Positions 1-8,844 of a stretch of 42,112 bases of DNA are shown in pieces. The notes under the pieces are model-generated. The model saw only the letters and a list, made by a program, of their open reading frames with translations. It searched no databases and was not told the origin of the DNA. Where the stretch lies: the NCBI GenBank assembly GCA_037441525.1, contig JBBISA010000035.1:1-42112 (forward strand), written 5' to 3'. This stretch comes from SKVR01 sp037441525. GTDB taxonomy: Bacteria > Bacteroidota > Bacteroidia > Bacteroidales > UBA7960. Both the position numbers and the translations under genes were made by a program. Every line of letters starts with the position of its first letter. Within the stretch, counting starts at the first letter, position 1.

Positions 1-771
1 AATTACAGCATTGAAACTCCATCTTGCGATGTAGTTTCATTCAGAGCACACGGCTCGCGCAACGATGGCTCGGAGAAGGACACCCTGCGCAATGCACGCG
101 AAACCGGCGAAGTGGTGATTAACCTTGTAAACTACCCCATGGCACGGCAAATGGCTATTTGTGGGGTTCAATATGATGCCGGTATCAATGAGTTTAATAA
201 ATCCGGGTTAACCCCCCTTCCCTCTCAAAAGGTGAAGCCATACAGAGTAAAAGAGTCGCCGGCACAATACGAATGTAAAGTTCTGGAAATAAAACCCCTG
301 GGCGATGAAGAAGGTGAAGCCACCCTTATCATTGCCCAGGCTGTTTTGATGCATATCGACGAAAATATATTTGGTTCTGACGGGTATGTTGACCCTGCAA
401 AAATTGAAATGGTGGGCCGACTGGGAGGTTTTAACTATTGCCGGGCCGATGTGGGAAGTATATTCTCCATCAAACAACCCCCGGCCGAAATTGCCATTGG
501 TTTCGACAATCTTGCTGAGCATTTGCGGCATAGTACCATACTAACGGGCAATAATCTTGCAATGCTGGCCGGTGTAGCGCAATTGCCCGATGAAGCCACG
601 ATACATGAATACATGAGTCAACCGGAAATAAAAAACTTCTTAAGTAATCTGCGTGCTGCTCCCAGCGATAAATACTTCGTTATTCTTCATACCCGCACCA
701 AAGAATTGCTCGAAAACCATCAGGCAAACGATGCCTGGAAACTGATCCTTGCTGCGGGCAATGATGTCTGA
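1..771 (+). CDS. Flavin reductase family protein (5' end outside window)
   Basis: The frame is open from base 1 to the TGA at 769-771, so the start lies upstream of the window. A GTG at 112 is only an internal codon. About 256 residues are visible. Near the visible N-terminus the protein reads RNDGSEKDTLRN followed by ETGEVVINLV, which is typical of the FMN-binding flavin-reductase-like (DIM6/NTAB) fold. A later HIDENIF stretch also fits. Members bind FMN and reduce or carry flavin in the cytoplasm, and many have no assigned substrate. The gene is followed 17 bp later by the convergent pepD. The family call is fairly firm; the physiological reaction is unknown. Confidence 0.8.
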   Translation, partial: NYSIETPSCDVVSFRAHGSRNDGSEKDTLRNARETGEVVINLVNYPMARQMAICGVQYDAGINEFNKSGLTPLPSQKVKPYRVKESPAQYECKVLEIKPLGDEEGEATLIIAQAVLMHIDENIFGSDGYVDPAKIEMVGRLGGFNYCRADVGSIFSIKQPPAEIAIGFDNLAEHLRHSTILTGNNLAMLAGVAQLPDEATIHEYMSQPEIKNFLSNLRAAPSDKYFVILHTRTKELLENHQANDAWKLILAAGNDV

Positions 772-788
772 ACTGTTCCTGGCAATTA

Positions 789-2252
789 TCACTGAACAGC
801 CGGGATATTCCGCAGTGTTTCAAGGATAATGGCCCAGCTTCGTTGCACCGAGGCAATGTTTAGTTTTTCGTCGGGCGAATGAACACCCCGCATGGTAGGG
901 CCAAAGGATATCATATCCATACCAGGAAATTTTTCACCAATAAGGCCACATTCCAGGCCAGCATGGATAACAATTACCTTGGGCTCTTTGCCAAAGAGTG
1001 AAAGGTAGGCATTCTTCATGACCGCCAGCATTTTCGAGTCGAGGTTGGGAGTCCATCCCGGATAACCATCGCCATGTTTTACACGTGCACCGGCAAGGGT
1101 AAAAGCGCTGCCGGTCATATCGGCAACGTCTCTTTTAAGGGTTGCAATGGAACTGCGCTGACTCGTGGAGATGATAATCTCGCCCGGGGTCATTTTTACT
1201 GATGCAAGGTTGGTAGAAGTTTCAACCAGTCCGGGTATATCGGGCGACATACCCATTACCCCATGGGGGCAAACATACAATGCCGACAACAAACGGGTTT
1301 GAGTCTGAAAATCGAGCAGGCAATCGGGCAAAGCCGTTTCCTGACGGGAAATTTTCAGTCCCGGCTCGTTGGTTTTTTGTTCGAAGGCAATATCATGAAC
1401 AAACTCGTCAAATTTTATTTCGAAGTCTTTCTGAAACTTTCGGGGGATGGAGATCAGTGCAAATGCTTCACGTGCAATGGCATTGCGCAGGTTTCCCCCA
1501 TCAATTTGGGCAAGGCGCATTTCAAACATCCTTTCGAAACTCCAGAGTAGCCTGTTAAGTATTTTGTTGGCATTACCGCGCCCCTTATTGATATCTTCAC
1601 CCGAGTGGCCACCCTGCAATCCACTAATCCTGATCCGATAGGCAATATGATCGGGTTCTGTACTGACCCTTTGAAACCGGAAAGTAGCCACGGTATCGAG
1701 TCCGCCGGCGCAACCAATGCACAATTCCCCATCGTCTTCTGAGTCGAGGTTCAGCATAAGCCTGCCTTGCACAAAACCAGGTTCCAGTTTAAAAGCACCG
1801 GTGAGTCCGGTCTCTTCATCCACAGTAAACAGACACTCAATGGGGCCATGCTGAATATTGGTGCATTGCAGTATGGCCAGGGCGAATGCCATACCAATGC
1901 CGTTATCGGCACCAAGGGTGGTGCCACGGGCCTTCACCCATTCGCCATCTACCCATGGGGTAATAGGGTCGTTGTCGAAATCGTGCTTCACATCGGCATT
2001 TTTTTCGCATACCATGTCTACATGCGACTGCATTACCAGAGGCTGAATTTGCCCCAGTCCCTTAGTGGCGGGTTTCCTGATTACCATATTCCCCACGGTG
2101 TCGCGCGAGTATTCGAGGCTATGTTCAATGGCAAAGCGGGTAAGCCATTCAAGGATTTTTCCCTCTTTTTTGGATGGACGGGGCACTGAACAGATCTCCT
2201 CAAACAAACTCCAGACTGCTGCAGGTTCTAAATGGCCGAGTATTTTTCCCAT
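789..2252 (-). CDS. pepD: Aminoacyl-histidine dipeptidase (Xaa-His dipeptidase, M20C)
   Basis: A 487-residue cytosolic zinc dipeptidase that hydrolyses Xaa-His and other dipeptides. The M20 metal ligands are visible: H77 and D79 in QSHVDM, the bridging D116 in GADNGIG, the catalytic E146/E147 in VDEETG, D170 in LNLDSED, and a C-terminal His in GVHSPDEKL. The length matches bacterial PepD (about 485). The ATG at 2252 is well placed, and the sequence starts directly with the PxxVWxxFEEIC motif typical of the family. It is convergent with the flavin reductase and divergent from the GT9 gene, so it is probably monocistronic. Confidence 0.93.
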   Translation of the reverse strand: MGKILGHLEPAAVWSLFEEICSVPRPSKKEGKILEWLTRFAIEHSLEYSRDTVGNMVIRKPATKGLGQIQPLVMQSHVDMVCEKNADVKHDFDNDPITPWVDGEWVKARGTTLGADNGIGMAFALAILQCTNIQHGPIECLFTVDEETGLTGAFKLEPGFVQGRLMLNLDSEDDGELCIGCAGGLDTVATFRFQRVSTEPDHIAYRIRISGLQGGHSGEDINKGRGNANKILNRLLWSFERMFEMRLAQIDGGNLRNAIAREAFALISIPRKFQKDFEIKFDEFVHDIAFEQKTNEPGLKISRQETALPDCLLDFQTQTRLLSALYVCPHGVMGMSPDIPGLVETSTNLASVKMTPGEIIISTSQRSSIATLKRDVADMTGSAFTLAGARVKHGDGYPGWTPNLDSKMLAVMKNAYLSLFGKEPKVIVIHAGLECGLIGEKFPGMDMISFGPTMRGVHSPDEKLNIASVQRSWAIILETLRNIPAVQ

Positions 2253-2347
2253 GACTGAAAATATTTTACTGTTGACGGTTTGTAAATTTAAATCAAATTA
2301 TCATCATCGCAATACATACGTGCCTAAACCGGGTAAATTGTTTTGAT

Positions 2348-2355
2348 TATTTTTG
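2348..2355 (+). promoter_or_regulatory. Bacteroidota -7 box upstream of GT9 gene
   Basis: TATTTTTG matches the Bacteroidota -7 consensus TAnnTTTG and lies about 39 bp before the ATG at 2394. No convincing -33 TTTG partner was found at the usual spacing, so this is a weak prediction from motif and position only. Confidence 0.3.
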
Positions 2356-2393
2356 TGCCGCCTTACCTAAAAACATCAATTGAATAAAACTTT

Positions 2394-3395
2394 ATGAAAG
2401 TTCTGGTAATACGTTTCAGTTCAATCGGCGATATTGTTCTTTGCACACCAGTGTTGCGCTGCCTGAAAAAAATCCCTGGCCAGGAAATTGAAACACATTT
2501 TCTTACCAAAAAGCAATTCCTGTCGTTTGCCCAAAATTATCCTTACATTGACAAAATCCATGTGCTCGACAACAACCTTGCTGAAGTAATTGAAACCCTG
2601 AAGCAGGAGAACTTCGATTTTGTTGTTGATCTCCATAAAAACCTTCGTTCGCTGAAAGTAAAAAGGGCATTAGGAAAACCTTCCCGGTCGTTTTTTAAAC
2701 TTAATCTGCGCAAATGGTTGCTTACCAACTTTAAAATGGATGTAATGCCCGGAATACATATTGTTGACCGGCTAATGGAAGCTGCCCGGCCACTAGGCAT
2801 AAGCAACGACGGCGAAGGGCTCGATTTTTTCATTCCTGCCATCGAAACCATCGACATCAGAACCTGGGGAGCACCTTTTAACAAAGGTTTTATTGCCTTT
2901 GTAATTGGCGGCACCCACTTTACCAAGCGGCTTCCTGCCGAAAAAATTGCGGAAATTTGCAGTATGATCAACAAACCGGTAGTTTTACTGGGAGGCCCTG
3001 ATGATATGGAAGCCGGCCAGATGATTGAAGCCACTTCTCCTGAAAGAATATTTAATGGTTGCGGAAAATTCTCCCTGAATATGTCGGCATCTGTTGTGCA
3101 GCAAGCCATTGCTGTAATTACCCACGATACAGGACTTATGCATATTGCTGCAGCATTTCGCAAACCCATTGCTTCGGTGTGGGGCAACACAGTACCAGAA
3201 TTCGGCATGTATCCCTACTTCCCCGGTTACCACAACCGCCACCGCAGCAGAATATTTGAAGTGCCCGACCTTTCGTGCCGCCCATGCAGTAAAATAGGAT
3301 ATAAAAAATGCCCCAGAGGGCATTTTAAGTGTATGCGCAATATTTCTTCCGAAAGTATAGCCGATTGGGCCAACAGGTTTGATTCCTATGTTTAA
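2394..3395 (+). CDS. Glycosyltransferase family 9 (heptosyltransferase-like)
   Basis: A 333-residue GT-B enzyme of the ADP-heptose:LPS heptosyltransferase family. It opens with MKVLVIRFSSIGDIVLCTPV, the GT9 hallmark (G-D at the acceptor side). The nucleotide-sugar half carries VVLLGGPDD and then THDTGLMHIAAAFRKP with SVWGNT, the usual donor-binding segment. It probably adds a core sugar to lipooligosaccharide at the inner face of the inner membrane. It has no obvious operon partner: pepD is divergent and the MBL hydrolase convergent. A cysteine-rich tail (CRPCSKIGYKKCPRGHFKC) is seen in many Bacteroidota GT9 proteins. Acceptor and exact sugar cannot be deduced. Confidence 0.88.
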   Translation: MKVLVIRFSSIGDIVLCTPVLRCLKKIPGQEIETHFLTKKQFLSFAQNYPYIDKIHVLDNNLAEVIETLKQENFDFVVDLHKNLRSLKVKRALGKPSRSFFKLNLRKWLLTNFKMDVMPGIHIVDRLMEAARPLGISNDGEGLDFFIPAIETIDIRTWGAPFNKGFIAFVIGGTHFTKRLPAEKIAEICSMINKPVVLLGGPDDMEAGQMIEATSPERIFNGCGKFSLNMSASVVQQAIAVITHDTGLMHIAAAFRKPIASVWGNTVPEFGMYPYFPGYHNRHRSRIFEVPDLSCRPCSKIGYKKCPRGHFKCMRNISSESIADWANRFDSYV

Positions 3396-3422
3396 TTTTT
3401 TTAAAAGCAGGAAGCTATAATA

Positions 3423-4058
3423 CTATAAGAAAGGATTATGTGTTTTTTCGTAACCGATGGTAGTAGATGGTCCATGACCGCAATAAACGGTGGTTTCATC
3501 GGGCAACGAAAATAATTTTTTGCGGATGGATGAAATTAAAAGATCGTAGTTTCCGGTAGGCAGGTCGGTGCGGCCTATGCTGTTGCTGAACAGAACGTCG
3601 CCAACAATCACAAACTTTTGTGCTTCATTGTGGAAGCAGATACTACCTGCGGCATGACCGGGGGTTTCAAGTACTTTTAGAATATTGTTCCCAAAACTTA
3701 CAGTATCGCCCTCGGCCAGAAACTGCTCCGGCATTACCGGCTTTGAAACCTTAAACCCATAAGTTTCGGCATAACCAAGGGCGGCATTGAGAAAATTGGT
3801 GCTATCCGGGTGCATTACCGGCTTCAGACCCCAGGTATCATATACGTAATTGTTGCCCAGAATATGGTCGATATGGCAATGGGTATTCAACAGAATAACC
3901 GGTTTAAGATTTTCATTTGAAATAAAATGCCTGAGTTGTTCATGTTCTTTGGGCGAATAGCAGGCGGCATCTACGATGGCACATTCCAGAGTATCGTTGT
4001 ATAGCAGATAGGTGTTTACCTGAAAGGAATTAAATGTAAATATTTTAATTTTAAGCAT
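3423..4058 (-). CDS. MBL-fold metallo-hydrolase (glyoxalase II-like)
   Basis: A 211-residue metallo-beta-lactamase-fold hydrolase. The dinuclear metal motif HxHxDH is present as H60-C-H62-I-D64-H65. Further ligands are in ETPGHAAGS, in VIVGDVLFSNSIGRTDLP, and in a C-terminal VYCGHGP. This arrangement is typical of the short YcbL/glyoxalase-II-like group, which hydrolyses thioesters such as S-lactoylglutathione or related small thioesters. Bacteroidota usually lack glutathione, so the natural substrate is open. It is convergent with the GT9 gene (27 bp) and starts with ATG at 4058. Confidence 0.88.
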   Translation of the reverse strand: MLKIKIFTFNSFQVNTYLLYNDTLECAIVDAACYSPKEHEQLRHFISNENLKPVILLNTHCHIDHILGNNYVYDTWGLKPVMHPDSTNFLNAALGYAETYGFKVSKPVMPEQFLAEGDTVSFGNNILKVLETPGHAAGSICFHNEAQKFVIVGDVLFSNSIGRTDLPTGNYDLLISSIRKKLFSLPDETTVYCGHGPSTTIGYEKTHNPFL

Positions 4059-4172
4059 GTTGTGGTGATTTTATTAAATCATTGAATTATTGTAAGCAAA
4101 CCTAAGCAAATTTTTTCAAATATGTAACTTTACAGCCGGTAAGAAAAATGCAAATCCCCAAAAACCTTTCCC

Positions 4173-5369
4173 ATGCAGATCAGTGTTGAACGAATTAAGC
4201 AACTGGCAAAAGAATATTTCAGCGAAATTCAGGCAATAAGAAGGCATCTTCACATACACCCCGAACTATCCATGCAGGAGCACGCCACTTCGGCTTTTAT
4301 AAGGCAGAACCTTGAAAACTGGGGAATACCTTACAAGGCGGGCATTGCGGGCACAGGAGTGGTCGCTGTTCTGACAGGGGAAAAGCCCGGCAGCAAAGTA
4401 TTTGCGCTCAGGGCCGATATGGATGCCCTTCCTATAGAAGAAGCGGGGCAGGCACCATATAAATCTATAAACCAGGGCACCATGCATGCATGTGGCCACG
4501 ATGCTCACATGGCATGTCTACTGGGGGCGGCACGCATTCTTCAGGCTACTTCTCCTCATTGGGGCGGTACCTTAAAGCTTGTTTTTCAGCCATCGGAAGA
4601 GAGCGTACCCGGTGGCGCCAGCCTGATGATAAAGGAAGGGATTCTGGAGAACCCCAGGGTAGATGGAATTGCCGGACAACATGTGGCGCCAATGATCCCT
4701 GTTGGTAAGATTGGGGTGCGGAACGGAATTTATATGGCATCAGCCGACGAGATATACTTAAAGGTAATAGGGAAAGGGGGACATGGCGCAATGCCTCAAA
4801 ACATTATCGATCCGGTGCTGATAGCATCGCACATTATTGTTGGTTTACAGCAGATTGTAAGCCGCAACGGCACCCCCTGGATACCATCTGTACTGTCGTT
4901 TGGAAAAATTTCTGCCGATGGTCGTACCAACGTTATCCCATCAGAAGTAAAAATAGAGGGCACTTTCCGCACCTTTAACGAAGAATGGAGGGCTCTGGCG
5001 CATGAGAAAATTGAAGCCATTGCTAAAGGCATTGCCCGTTCTATGGGTGGCGATTGCGATGTTAATATCCTTAAGGGGTACCCATTCCTTATCAACCACG
5101 CTTCACTAACCAATAATTTCCGTAAGTATGCTGCTGAATATGCAGGTTCAGAAAACCTTGTTGAACTCGAACTTTCGATGACTTCAGAAGACTTTGCCTG
5201 GTATTCGCAGCAGGTACCGGCATGTTTCTATCGCCTGGGTACCCGCAACGAAAAGCTGGGCGTTGTTTCCAATATCCATACGCCCACCTTCGATATAGAT
5301 GAAAGTGCTCTGGAAACCGGCTCGGGACTGATGGCCTGGTTTGCCCTTTGCGAACTTACAGGTAGTTAA
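4173..5369 (+). CDS. M20D amidohydrolase (N-acyl-amino-acid / hippurate hydrolase type)
   Basis: A 398-residue M20D peptidase-family amidohydrolase. The conserved metal-site blocks are present in order: RRHLHIHPELSMQE, ALRADMDALPI, MHACGHDAHMA, FQPSEE, GGHGAMPQ and MTSEDFAWY near the C-terminus. The fold combines a catalytic zinc domain with a lid/dimerisation domain around the GGHGAMP loop. Family members cleave N-acyl, hippurate or IAA-amino-acid amides in the cytosol, and the actual substrate cannot be read from sequence. A TAACTTTA element at 4125-4132 is a near-match to the Bacteroidota -7 box, about 40 bp before the ATG at 4173. It is convergent with the lipoprotein gene. Confidence 0.9.
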   Translation: MQISVERIKQLAKEYFSEIQAIRRHLHIHPELSMQEHATSAFIRQNLENWGIPYKAGIAGTGVVAVLTGEKPGSKVFALRADMDALPIEEAGQAPYKSINQGTMHACGHDAHMACLLGAARILQATSPHWGGTLKLVFQPSEESVPGGASLMIKEGILENPRVDGIAGQHVAPMIPVGKIGVRNGIYMASADEIYLKVIGKGGHGAMPQNIIDPVLIASHIIVGLQQIVSRNGTPWIPSVLSFGKISADGRTNVIPSEVKIEGTFRTFNEEWRALAHEKIEAIAKGIARSMGGDCDVNILKGYPFLINHASLTNNFRKYAAEYAGSENLVELELSMTSEDFAWYSQQVPACFYRLGTRNEKLGVVSNIHTPTFDIDESALETGSGLMAWFALCELTGS

Positions 5370-5391
5370 TTTCGGGTTGTTCCTATGATTT

Positions 5392-6387
5392 TCAGGGGGC
5401 AGTATTCCGGTAGAAAAAAAGTCGTGGTGTTTCTCCCGCAACCGCCTCACTAAGGGTATAATAGCCTCTCTTATCGGGGGCGAAGGCAATGGCTTCTCCC
5501 TGGGGTTCTTTAACATAAACCAGTTTTACCGGTTGCCGCAAAAAAGCATCTGCGAGAGTTTCGCCTTCGTTGCGGGTCCATAAGAATATATGATCATAGT
5601 TTTTGATGATAATCATTTTGCCATCGGGCGATATATCGCCCCCAACAGCCATGGTGAAGGGCAAGGTGCCATATTTTTTGGCAGTAATTCTTCCGGTGGT
5701 GGATTGCGGGAAAGGAAGATGATAAACGGTTGCTGGTAATTCTCTTTTGGTTACCACAAAAATATCACCCGTCCAGGGATCAACAAGCAACGTTTCGGCA
5801 TCCATTTTCACATCACCCTGAAAAACAAATGATATGCGCTGAGCGTCTTTAACTTCAATACTTCGCGAGGGTTCGGCAAAGGTACGAATATCGGGCTCGG
5901 GGAAGCGGTATATATTCTTCACCCTGTATTGGCTGTGATTATCGCCAATATCGCCAACATAAACATAATCTATTCCATTAGTGGGTCCAGGCCCAATGGC
6001 AATGTCTTCCCAGTCGCGGTTCTGAGCGCCATCAATAGTAGCTGTTCCTTGATACTTACCGTCAGTACCCATCAGGAAAATGCGGTTAAGGTCGCCACTG
6101 TCATTTTGCACCCATAGAAAATTTGAAAACTGACGGCTAGCAACCATCCCCGATGCCTCGTTAATTTGAAGATTTGAAACCGGGCCAAAATCAAAAGGAC
6201 CGATAAAAGTATATGTTACGGGCAGATTTTCCATATCATAATCTGCAACAAAATAATTCTTATCATCTCCTGGAGGGTCGAACAAAGAACACGATATGGA
6301 CAGCAAAACAATTACGTATAAAACCATTTTTCGTAAAAATGAGATTTGAATTATTGGGTTAGTATTTTCTTCTTTTCTATTTACCAT
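5392..6387 (-). CDS. Predicted beta-propeller lipoprotein of unknown function
   Basis: A 331-residue exported protein. A hydrophobic stretch followed by LLSISC (Cys at residue 33) is a lipobox, so the mature protein should be lipid-anchored. The ATG at 6387 gives a long n-region; an internal ATG at 6327 would give a more normal 13-residue signal sequence, so the start is uncertain. The mature part contains EASGMVASRQ, LWVQNDSGD, QNRDWEDIAIG and YVGDIGDN. Such loops recur in Bacteroidota beta-propeller proteins, sometimes named phytase-like or PE-PGRS, with acidic calcium-type loops. No catalytic function is assigned. It follows dsbD on the same strand after a 160-bp gap that contains a hairpin. 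Confidence 0.75.
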   Translation of the reverse strand: MVNRKEENTNPIIQISFLRKMVLYVIVLLSISCSLFDPPGDDKNYFVADYDMENLPVTYTFIGPFDFGPVSNLQINEASGMVASRQFSNFLWVQNDSGDLNRIFLMGTDGKYQGTATIDGAQNRDWEDIAIGPGPTNGIDYVYVGDIGDNHSQYRVKNIYRFPEPDIRTFAEPSRSIEVKDAQRISFVFQGDVKMDAETLLVDPWTGDIFVVTKRELPATVYHLPFPQSTTGRITAKKYGTLPFTMAVGGDISPDGKMIIIKNYDHIFLWTRNEGETLADAFLRQPVKLVYVKEPQGEAIAFAPDKRGYYTLSEAVAGETPRLFFYRNTAP

Positions 6388-6497
6388 TTTCTTTTTCCTG
6401 TTGCCAGACTATCTGAAGATAATCCGCACTGATGAGTGTTGATATTGAAAACTTTCTTTTGGGTGAATACAAAAATCTTTGTTTTCCAATCTGGCAT

Positions 6498-6530
6498 TTT
6501 GCATTTGGGAATATTTCCCAAAAGGCAAAA
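6498..6530 (-). terminator. Hairpin between dsbD and the lipoprotein gene (possible terminator)
   Basis: A perfect 8-bp inverted repeat (TTTGGGAA-TAT-TTCCCAAA, 6504-6522) is nested in outer arms TTTTGC/GCAAAA. It lies just after the dsbD stop on the minus strand. The U-run expected after an intrinsic terminator is poor, so it may be only a stabilising or attenuating hairpin. Confidence 0.4.
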
Positions 6531-6547
6531 CAACCTTGACCAAAAGA

Positions 6548-8617
6548 TCACTTGTAAAAAGCATCCTGACCTGCCTGGAGAAACTCCAGATAAGACTGCA
6601 CATTGAGATCGTAACCCCGGGGAGCCACAAGCATCTTTTCATCATGATCAAGGATCACATAGTAGGGTTGAGTATTAATGTTGTAGCGCTCTGCCTGAAA
6701 CAGGCTCCACTTCTGCCCTACCGTTTTTATGGTGCGTTCGCGACCCATGGCAGACGATACGAACTGCTCCGATTCAGGAAGTGATGTGCGATCATCAACA
6801 AACAGGGATATCTTTATGAAATTGTTTCTCAGGTAGTCCTGTACCTGTGGATCAGACCAAACGTTGGCCTCCATTTTACGGCAATTGGCACAGCCAAGCC
6901 CGGTAAAATCGAGAAATATTGGCTTCCCTGCTTTACGGGCGGCAGCAAGGCCTTCCTGATAATCGGTAAAGGCGAGCAGGCCATGAGGGCCGGTTTTAAC
7001 ACTGCTACCCACATAAATACCACTCTCATTTGGGGTTGCCGGTGAAACAACATTACGGCTAAGGTCAAAATCCTGTGTTACAGACGATGGTAAAAAGGAA
7101 CTGACCGCTTTCAGGGGCGCGCCCCATAAGCCGGGCAAAAGGTAAAACACAAAGGCAAAGCTTACTATTGCAAGCATAAGCCGGGGCACACTCAGGTATT
7201 TAAGGTCGCTATCGTGAGCAAATTTTATCTTTCCGATGAGATAAAGCCCCAGAAGCAGGAATATTGCTATCCATAATACGATAAATACTTCACGGTCGAG
7301 AAAACCCCACTGGGCTACTGCATCAGCTGTACCCAGGAATTTAAGGGCGAAGGCCAGCACAATAAAGCCCAGGACTACTTTTACTGCATTCATCCAGCCC
7401 CCCGATTTGGGCAAAGATTTCAATGCTGTGGGAAAAACCGCAAAAAGGCTGAAAGGAACGGCAAGGGCAAGGCTAAAGCCCAACATACCTATTGCAGGGC
7501 CGAAAATATTTCCGCCTGTGGCTGCATCTACCAGCAAAGAGCCCACAATGGGGCCGGTACAGGAAAATGATACCAGCACAAAGGTAAACCCCATAAGGAT
7601 AACTCCCAGAATACCCCCGGTTTTGTCGGCTTTGGAATCGAGGGCTGTAGACCAGCTGGCAGGCAGGGTAAGTTCGAAGGCGCCAAAGAATGAGGCAGCA
7701 AAGAATAATAGAAGGGCAAAAAAGAACAGGTTGAACCAAGGACTGGTAGCCAAAGCATTGAGGGTACCGGCGCCAAAGATTACCGAGATTGCCAGCCCTA
7801 ATACCACATAACTGAAAATAATGGTAAAGCCATAGAAAAAAGCGTCTCGTATGGCACTCGACCTGTTTTCTGTATTGCGTAGAAAGAAACTTACAGTTAG
7901 CGGGATCATGGGGAAAACACAGGGAGTAAGCAGCGCCAGCAGCCCGCCAAGTAAACCGGTTATGAACATACTCCAGAAGGAGCGGGCAGCAACCGTATTG
8001 CTTTCTGCACCTTCAATCCTTGCTTGGTTCTTCTGTTCCCCGGGCATTCCATCAACCATGTCAGATGGCTGAACTTCATCTTGTTCTGCTACTAACTGTT
8101 CATCTCCACCACCGGTTAAATTGTCTGACCCTGCGACTAAAACACCGCGTGCCGGCAAACCAAAGGAAAAGGGGATATAGTCGGGCGGAAGACAGGAGGT
8201 GGCATCGCAGCACATAAAAACCAGCTCTCCGCCAACGGTTCCAGGCCTTTCGGAGATTACTTCAACCCTGCGGCTAAAGGTTACCTGCCGCTCGCTGTAC
8301 ATCGACAGCTCCATATTAAAGTTGGGGTCGTACTTCACTTTTGCTTTGGGAGCCTTCATTTCGCCCAGAAATTTTACCCCATTAACAGTTTTGAACTCAA
8401 AACCGGTAGCAATAGGTCCACCTTCAGGAATATTGAGCCCGTAAATGGACCAGCCCGGATCAATGGTGGCAGTAAACTTAATGTCGTAAACATTTTCGCT
8501 TACCTTCTCCTGCGAAAAACTCCATGTTACCGGCTGCAGTATTTGTGCACCAGCATTATGCAGCAATAGCATCAACCCCAAAAGGGCTGTAAAAAGTGTT
8601 CTTAATGTATAATGCAT
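6548..8617 (-). CDS. dsbD: DsbD-type protein-disulfide reductase (thiol:disulfide interchange protein)
   Basis: A 689-residue inner-membrane protein that passes electrons from cytoplasmic thioredoxin to periplasmic partners. A signal peptide occupies residues 1-25 (ending NAGAQ). An N-terminal DsbD-alpha-like domain follows, with C136/C137 and C142 in FMCCDATSCLPP. An eight-helix membrane domain spans about 212-505 and carries the redox pair C233 (LTPCVFPM) and C353 (SFSCTGP). A C-terminal thioredoxin-like domain has C576-A-N-C579. All expected redox centres are present, so it should be active. The ATG at 8617 is clear. No cytochrome-c maturation genes are adjacent; the multiheme cytochrome lies about 8 kb away. 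Confidence 0.93.
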   Translation of the reverse strand: MHYTLRTLFTALLGLMLLLHNAGAQILQPVTWSFSQEKVSENVYDIKFTATIDPGWSIYGLNIPEGGPIATGFEFKTVNGVKFLGEMKAPKAKVKYDPNFNMELSMYSERQVTFSRRVEVISERPGTVGGELVFMCCDATSCLPPDYIPFSFGLPARGVLVAGSDNLTGGGDEQLVAEQDEVQPSDMVDGMPGEQKNQARIEGAESNTVAARSFWSMFITGLLGGLLALLTPCVFPMIPLTVSFFLRNTENRSSAIRDAFFYGFTIIFSYVVLGLAISVIFGAGTLNALATSPWFNLFFFALLLFFAASFFGAFELTLPASWSTALDSKADKTGGILGVILMGFTFVLVSFSCTGPIVGSLLVDAATGGNIFGPAIGMLGFSLALAVPFSLFAVFPTALKSLPKSGGWMNAVKVVLGFIVLAFALKFLGTADAVAQWGFLDREVFIVLWIAIFLLLGLYLIGKIKFAHDSDLKYLSVPRLMLAIVSFAFVFYLLPGLWGAPLKAVSSFLPSSVTQDFDLSRNVVSPATPNESGIYVGSSVKTGPHGLLAFTDYQEGLAAARKAGKPIFLDFTGLGCANCRKMEANVWSDPQVQDYLRNNFIKISLFVDDRTSLPESEQFVSSAMGRERTIKTVGQKWSLFQAERYNINTQPYYVILDHDEKMLVAPRGYDLNVQSYLEFLQAGQDAFYK

Positions 8618-8844
8618 AGGATAGATATGTATTTGATTAGATGTGATGATGATTGCAATGGGTAATTCTATCTTTAGTACGATAAAAATGATTCTTATTG
8701 TAATGATTATAAAGAATATCTGTTTATGATGGATTCAGTATTTTCTGAATGGTGGTTTTCTCTTATTTGTAACAATATAAGGGGTTTAAGCAGTATTTTT
8801 TACATAGCAGACATTCGATATTAAAATGTAAAAGTATAAATAGA
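8618..8844. other. Intergenic region between tilS and dsbD
   Basis: This 227-bp AT-rich gap contains no convincing ORF, RNA or terminator. The dsbD promoter must lie here if dsbD is not transcribed from tilS, but I see no clear TAnnTTTG box on the minus strand. Confidence 0.5.

Noticed and set aside
1767..2189. 140-codon ORF antisense to pepD
   Set aside because: It lies wholly inside the well-supported pepD gene and has no recognisable motif.
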